A stretch of DNA of 9,178 bases, taken from NCBI GenBank assembly GCA_937958475.1, contig CALFXR010000134.1, forward strand, positions 1-9,178, read 5' to 3'. This document shows positions 6,249 to 9,178 of the stretch, piece by piece (positions within the stretch are counted from its first letter, which is position 1; each line of letters starts with the position of its first letter). Source of the stretch: an uncultured Mesorhizobium sp. (lineage in GTDB: Bacteria > Pseudomonadota > Alphaproteobacteria > Rhizobiales > Rhizobiaceae). The position numbers and the translations under genes were made by a program. The notes under the pieces were generated by a model. The model saw only the letters and a program-made list of their open reading frames with translations. It did not search any database and was not told the DNA's origin.

Positions 6249-7103
6249 ATGGATCCGATCTCGCAGTTCGTCGCGTCCTGGAAGATTCCGATCGGGGCGT
6301 GGGGCAAGGCGCTCTTCACCTTCCTCACCGACAATTTCAACATCTTCTTCCGCGGCTTCTCCAACGGGCTGAACTTCCTGCTCGACGGGCTCGTCGACGG
6401 CCTGCTGCTCGTGCCACCGGTGCTGCTGGCAGCGCTTCTGGCGCTGCTCGCCTGGTATCTGCAGCGCTCCCGCTCGCTCGCGATCGGGGTGCTGCTCGGC
6501 CTGCTGTTCATCATCAACCAGGGCCTGTGGAAGCAGACCGTGGAGACGCTGGTGCTCGTGGTCGCCGCCGCCGCCGCGTCGATGGCCATCGGCGTGCCGA
6601 TCGGCATCTGGGCGGCGCACAAGCCCAAGGTCTACCGCGTGCTACTGCCGATCCTCGACCTGATGCAGACGCTGCCGACCTTCGTCTACCTGATCCCGGT
6701 CCTCACCCTGTTCGGCCTCGGCAATGCGCCGGGCCTCGTCGTCACCATCATCTTCGTCATCCCGACCGCCGTACGGCTCACCCATCTCGGCATCACCTCG
6801 GTGCCGAAGCCGATGATCGAGGCCGGCGAATCCTTCGGCGCGACGCGCCGCCAGCTGCTGTGGAAAGTCGAACTGCCCGCGGCCCTGCCGACCATCATGG
6901 CCGGCCTGACCCAGTGCATCATGCTGTCGCTGTCGATGGTCGTCTTCGCCGCGCTGATCGGGGCCGGCGGTCTCGGCACCGAGATCAACCGCGCGCTCGG
7001 TTCGCGCAAGATCGACCTCGGCCTCGAGGCCGGGCTGGCGATCGTCATCCTCGCCATCGTGCTCGACCGCGCGACGCGGATCGCCATCGGAGGCAAGAAA
7101 TGA
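6249..7103 (+). CDS. choW: Choline ABC transporter permease ChoW, 284 residues
   Basis: This is the inner-membrane channel subunit of the choline importer, of the ProW/OpuAB class. Hydrophobic spans are visible at about residues 49-70, 77-91, 98-123, 130-155, 160-175, 213-240 and 260-275. The cytoplasmic EAA loop that docks the ATPase is at about 191-220 (EAGESFGATRRQLLWKVELP). The N-terminal 45 residues (DPISQFVASWKIPIGAWGKA) are amphipathic, as usual for this subfamily. The ATG at 6249 has GGAGGG four bases upstream. The stop overlaps the choV start in ATGA at 7100-7103, implying translational coupling. Nothing is missing. The substrate is assigned through choX; the permease alone could not separate choline from glycine betaine. 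Confidence 0.95.
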   Translation: MDPISQFVASWKIPIGAWGKALFTFLTDNFNIFFRGFSNGLNFLLDGLVDGLLLVPPVLLAALLALLAWYLQRSRSLAIGVLLGLLFIINQGLWKQTVETLVLVVAAAAASMAIGVPIGIWAAHKPKVYRVLLPILDLMQTLPTFVYLIPVLTLFGLGNAPGLVVTIIFVIPTAVRLTHLGITSVPKPMIEAGESFGATRRQLLWKVELPAALPTIMAGLTQCIMLSLSMVVFAALIGAGGLGTEINRALGSRKIDLGLEAGLAIVILAIVLDRATRIAIGGKK

Positions 7104-8281
7104 GCGTCGCCGTCGATTTCAAGAACGTCGACATCATCTTCGGCGACAACCAGAAGGCGGCGCTCGCCATGCTGGACGCCGGCGCCACCCGCGCCGAGAT
7201 ACTCGACAAGACCGGCCAGGTGCTGGGTGCGGCCGGCGCCAGCCTGACCGTCCAGGAGGGCGAGATTTCGGTCCTGATGGGCCTGTCCGGCTCGGGAAAA
7301 TCGACTCTGCTGCGCGCGGTCAACCGGCTCAACATCGTCACCCGCGGCCAGGTGCTGGTCAAGGACGGCGACCGCATGGTCGACATCGTCTCCTGCGACG
7401 AGGCGACGCTGCGCCATGTGCGGCAGACCAATGTCGCGATGGTGTTCCAGCAGTTCGCGCTCCTGCCGTGGAGGACGGTCGCCGAAAACGTCGGCCTCGG
7501 GCTGGAGCTTGCCGGGGTGCCCGAAAAGGAGCGCAAGGAGCGCGTCGCGCGGCAGCTGAAACTCGTCAATCTCGACCAGTGGGCAAACAAATACGCGCAC
7601 GAACTGTCCGGCGGCATGCAGCAGCGCGTCGGCCTGGCGCGCGCCTTCGCCACCGAGGCGCCGATCCTGTTGATGGACGAGCCGTTCTCGGCGCTCGATC
7701 CGCTGATCCGCACCAAGCTGCAGGACGAGCTGCTGCAGCTGCAGGCGACGCTGAAGAAGACCATCATCTTCGTCAGCCACGACCTCGAGGAGGCGCTGAA
7801 GATCGGCACCAACATCACCATCATGGAGGGCGGGCGCATCGTCCAGTCCGGTGCGCCGGAGGACATCGTTCTGCGGCCCGCCAACGACTACGTGCGCGAC
7901 TTCATCGCCAACGTGAACCCGCTGTCGGTGCTGACCGCATGGAACGTCATGCGCGACCGCCGCGACCTCGACCAGGCCGGGGACGGCTGGGTCTGGCTCG
8001 ACCGGCGCAAGACGACGCGCTTCAAGATCGACGCCGACGGGCTGGTGGCGGCTGCCGAGCGCGACGGCAAGCCGGTGGTGTGGGTCTCCTGCGCCGACGT
8101 GGAAAGCCAGCCCGACGACGACGCGCGCGTCTTCTGGGCCAATCCCGGCACGCCGCTGAAGACGGTGATGCTCGCCATGCACCGCTCACAGACCGCGCCC
8201 GTGGCGCTGTTCGACGACCGCTCGAAATTCGTCGGCGCCATCGGCATCCGCGACGTCCTGAGCGCGGTGCTGCGGAGGTAG
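7100..8281 (+). CDS. choV: Choline ABC transporter ATP-binding protein ChoV, 393 residues
   Basis: This is the ATPase that powers ChoXW choline import. As in ProV/OpuAA there is a characteristic N-terminal insertion (residues about 18-50, with AGATRAEILDKTGQVLG) ahead of Walker A GLSGSGKS (61-68). The Q-loop is VFQQFALLP (Gln117), the signature LSGGMQQR is at 169-176, Walker B is ILLMDEP (189-195, catalytic Glu194), and the H-loop His227 is in SHDLEEA. Residues about 255-393 form the CBS-type regulatory tail typical of the quaternary-amine uptake family. It includes GWVWLDRRKTTRFKIDADG and ends in FVGAIGIRDVLSAVLRR. The tail may sense ionic strength or nucleotide in relatives. The ATG overlaps the choW stop. 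This completes an intact importer. Confidence 0.95.
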   Translation: MSVAVDFKNVDIIFGDNQKAALAMLDAGATRAEILDKTGQVLGAAGASLTVQEGEISVLMGLSGSGKSTLLRAVNRLNIVTRGQVLVKDGDRMVDIVSCDEATLRHVRQTNVAMVFQQFALLPWRTVAENVGLGLELAGVPEKERKERVARQLKLVNLDQWANKYAHELSGGMQQRVGLARAFATEAPILLMDEPFSALDPLIRTKLQDELLQLQATLKKTIIFVSHDLEEALKIGTNITIMEGGRIVQSGAPEDIVLRPANDYVRDFIANVNPLSVLTAWNVMRDRRDLDQAGDGWVWLDRRKTTRFKIDADGLVAAAERDGKPVVWVSCADVESQPDDDARVFWANPGTPLKTVMLAMHRSQTAPVALFDDRSKFVGAIGIRDVLSAVLRR

Positions 8282-8309
8282 GGCGGCGGGGACACCGGGC
8301 GCAACGGTC

Positions 8310-8470
8310 GTCGCGCCGCCCTTCATCCCCCTGCCGGGACATTCTCCCCGCAGGCGGGGAGAAAGGGCTCTCGCCGGCGATTTCGCCAATCGCCGGCGAT
8401 GAAGGCGCGGCTGCAACGCCGACGCCTCCCTCTCCCCGTCCTTCACGGGGAGAGGGTAAGGGTGAGGGGC
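8310..8470. repeat. Left copy of a ~160-bp composite hairpin repeat
   Basis: The head (8310-8367) carries a 9-bp stem, TTCTCCCCG at 8342-8350 with CGGGGAGAA at 8355-8363. The middle holds an 11-bp perfect inverted repeat, 8371-8381 with 8389-8399, around a 7-base loop. The tail (8428-8470) carries a 12-bp perfect stem, CCCTCTCCCCGT with ACGGGGAGAGGG, around CCTTC. The head matches 8949-8989 at 39 of the first 41 bases, and the tail matches 9064-9106. Minus-strand translation gives SPRLRGE and PHPYPLP peptides, typical of rhizobial repeats wrongly called as genes. It starts 29 bp after the choV stop and may also end that transcript. Confidence 0.85.
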
Positions 8471-8515
8471 GGCTTCCGTCCCGACTCCGGGGTCGGGCCA
8501 CGATGGAGCGGTGCG

Positions 8516-8938
8516 ATGCGTGGACCGCAGACGGCAAGAACCCGCCGGGCGCGGTCGCTCCGCCGGACCGACAACGACGCCGAATCGCTGCTCTGGTCCG
8601 ATCTGCGCGACAGGCGGCTGAACGGCCATAAATTCGTGCGTCAGATGCCGCTTGGCCGCTACTTCGCCGACTTCGCCTGCCGCGAAGCCCAGCTGGTGAT
8701 CGAACTGGACGGCAGCCAGCATGCCGACCGTGCCGCTGATCGCATCCGCGACGCCTTCATGGTGGGCGAGGGTTGGTCGGTGCTGCGCTTCTGGAGTGCC
8801 GACGTTTTCCGCAATCGCGACGCCGCGCTTGAGACGATCCTGGCTGCGCTCGACGGCCGGCTCGAGCCCGCCGATGCCCCAGACATGCGGTTCATCGCGT
8901 CGGACGGTTACCGTCGGCGGTCGGACGAGGGCGCCTGA
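8516..8938 (+). CDS. DUF559 family protein, PD-(D/E)XK/Vsr-like nuclease fold, 140 residues
   Basis: The core from about residue 12 to 112 matches the DUF559 pattern: ARSLRRTDNDAESLLWSDLR, then RLNGHKFVRQMPLGRYFADF, then LVIELDGSQH, then GWSVLRFWSADVFRN. The probable metal-site acidic residues are Asp52 (ADF) and Glu63/Asp65 (IELDG), with Glu23 and His69 also conserved in the family. This fold is related to Vsr mismatch endonucleases, but the biological role of DUF559 proteins is not established. The ATG at 8516 is preferred over an in-frame ATG at 8399 because GGAG lies seven bases before it and the upstream part would translate the repeat. The gene lies 45 bp after the left repeat and 10 bp before the right repeat, as if carried with them. 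The last 28 residues are a variable tail. Confidence 0.88.
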   Translation: MRGPQTARTRRARSLRRTDNDAESLLWSDLRDRRLNGHKFVRQMPLGRYFADFACREAQLVIELDGSQHADRAADRIRDAFMVGEGWSVLRFWSADVFRNRDAALETILAALDGRLEPADAPDMRFIASDGYRRRSDEGA

Positions 8939-8948
8939 GTTCTTGCCT

Positions 8949-9106
8949 GTCGCGCCGCCCCTCATCCCCCTGCCGGGACCTTCTCCCCGTGAACGACGGG
9001 GAGAAGGGACGCTGTTTTCACCGTTTTCGCCTATCGCGGAAGCACCGACCACCGGCGCCGACGCCCTCTCCCCGTTCTTCGCGAGGTGAGGGCAGGGGTG
9101 ACGGGC
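8949..9106. repeat. Right copy of the ~160-bp composite hairpin repeat
   Basis: It has the same orientation and order as the left copy. The head (8949-9008) has a 12-bp perfect stem, CCTTCTCCCCGT at 8979-8990 with ACGGGGAGAAGG at 8996-9007, and a GAACG loop. The middle (9009-9063) is shorter and has lost the 11-bp palindrome of the left copy, but keeps TTCGCC-ATCGC and GCCGACG. The tail (9064-9106) has the CCCTCTCCCCGT arm, while the opposite arm (GCGAGGTGAGGG) has decayed. It begins 10 bp after the DUF559 stop codon. Confidence 0.85.
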
Positions 9107-9143
9107 AATCCGGGACCCTGCGAGCCTGCGACCCCTTCCCGTC

Positions 9144-9172
9144 TTGGAAACGCCGCGGCGGACGTATATCTC
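9144..9172 (+). promoter_or_regulatory. Candidate promoter reading out of the right edge
   Basis: TTGGAA (9144-9149) and TATCTC (9167-9172) are separated by 17 bases, a fair alphaproteobacterial promoter, in a GC-rich stretch that turns AT-rich only here. The gene it would serve is outside the window. Confidence 0.3.
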
Positions 9173-9178
9173 AGTGGC

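Noticed and set aside
8281..8321. 8-bp inverted repeat GGGCGGCG/CGCCGCCC starting in the choV stop codon, as a terminator
   Set aside because: The loop is 25 bases, there is no T-run, and the right arm belongs to the repeat head, so the pairing may be coincidental.
8399..8515. 39-codon upstream extension of the DUF559 gene
   Set aside because: It would translate the left repeat's tail hairpin; the ATG at 8516 has GGAG at good spacing and starts just before the conserved domain.
8186..9052. 288-codon minus-strand open frame across choV's end, both repeats and the DUF559 gene
   Set aside because: It is antisense to two real genes and reads the repeats as SPRLRGE-like peptides; a high-GC shadow frame.
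9157..9178. Possible tRNA 5' end at the right edge (TCTCAGTGGC resembles a D-arm)
   Set aside because: Only about 20 bases are present, position 10 would be T instead of the usual G, and no second arm can be tested; a promoter reading is equally possible.
1..9178. CRISPR array, prophage, integrase or toxin-antitoxin pair
   Set aside because: No regularly spaced repeats, no integrase or transposase motifs and no small two-gene toxin pair were seen on either strand.

Overview
The window looks like chromosomal DNA of an alphaproteobacterium of the order Hyphomicrobiales (rhizobia, Mesorhizobium- or Brucella-like). GC content is high throughout. There is a complete choXWV choline uptake operon of the Sinorhizobium type, a ribosomal protein S21 of the alphaproteobacterial form, and intergenic palindromic repeats of the kind common in rhizobial genomes. 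The order is inferred from gene content; no species can be named.

Positions 1-3004, minus strand: three genes I cannot assign to a function. In transcription order they are a 362-residue soluble coiled-coil protein (1916-3004), a 380-residue soluble protein (481-1623), and a protein whose first 119 residues are visible (1-359) before it leaves the window. They probably form one operon with a candidate promoter at 3045-3072. Both gaps between the genes hold an inverted-repeat element: a 31-bp perfect inverted repeat at 1712-1845 and a heptamer-rich 29-bp imperfect stem at 381-480.

Positions 3171-4979, minus strand: three conserved genes in apparently separate units. These are a periplasmic class I cytochrome c (3171-3587), rpsU for ribosomal protein S21 with a TTG start (3932-4195), and tdk for thymidine kinase (4368-4979).

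Positions 5197-8281, plus strand, divergent from tdk: choX (periplasmic choline-binding protein), choW (permease) and choV (ATPase), a complete ABC importer of the quaternary-amine type. choW and choV overlap by four bases. choX is separated from choW by a 116-bp gap with two hairpins. A 20-bp interrupted palindrome flanked by two copies of CTTGCAA lies upstream of choX and is a candidate operator region.

Positions 8310-9106: a DUF559 nuclease-fold gene (8516-8938) tightly enclosed by two directly repeated copies of a composite hairpin element of about 160 bp. This repeat-gene-repeat block is the most cassette-like structure in the window. The last 72 bases hold a possible promoter for something beyond the edge.

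The likeliest undescribed items are the three-gene operon of unknown function and the DUF559/repeat cassette. Neither can be proved novel from sequence reading alone.
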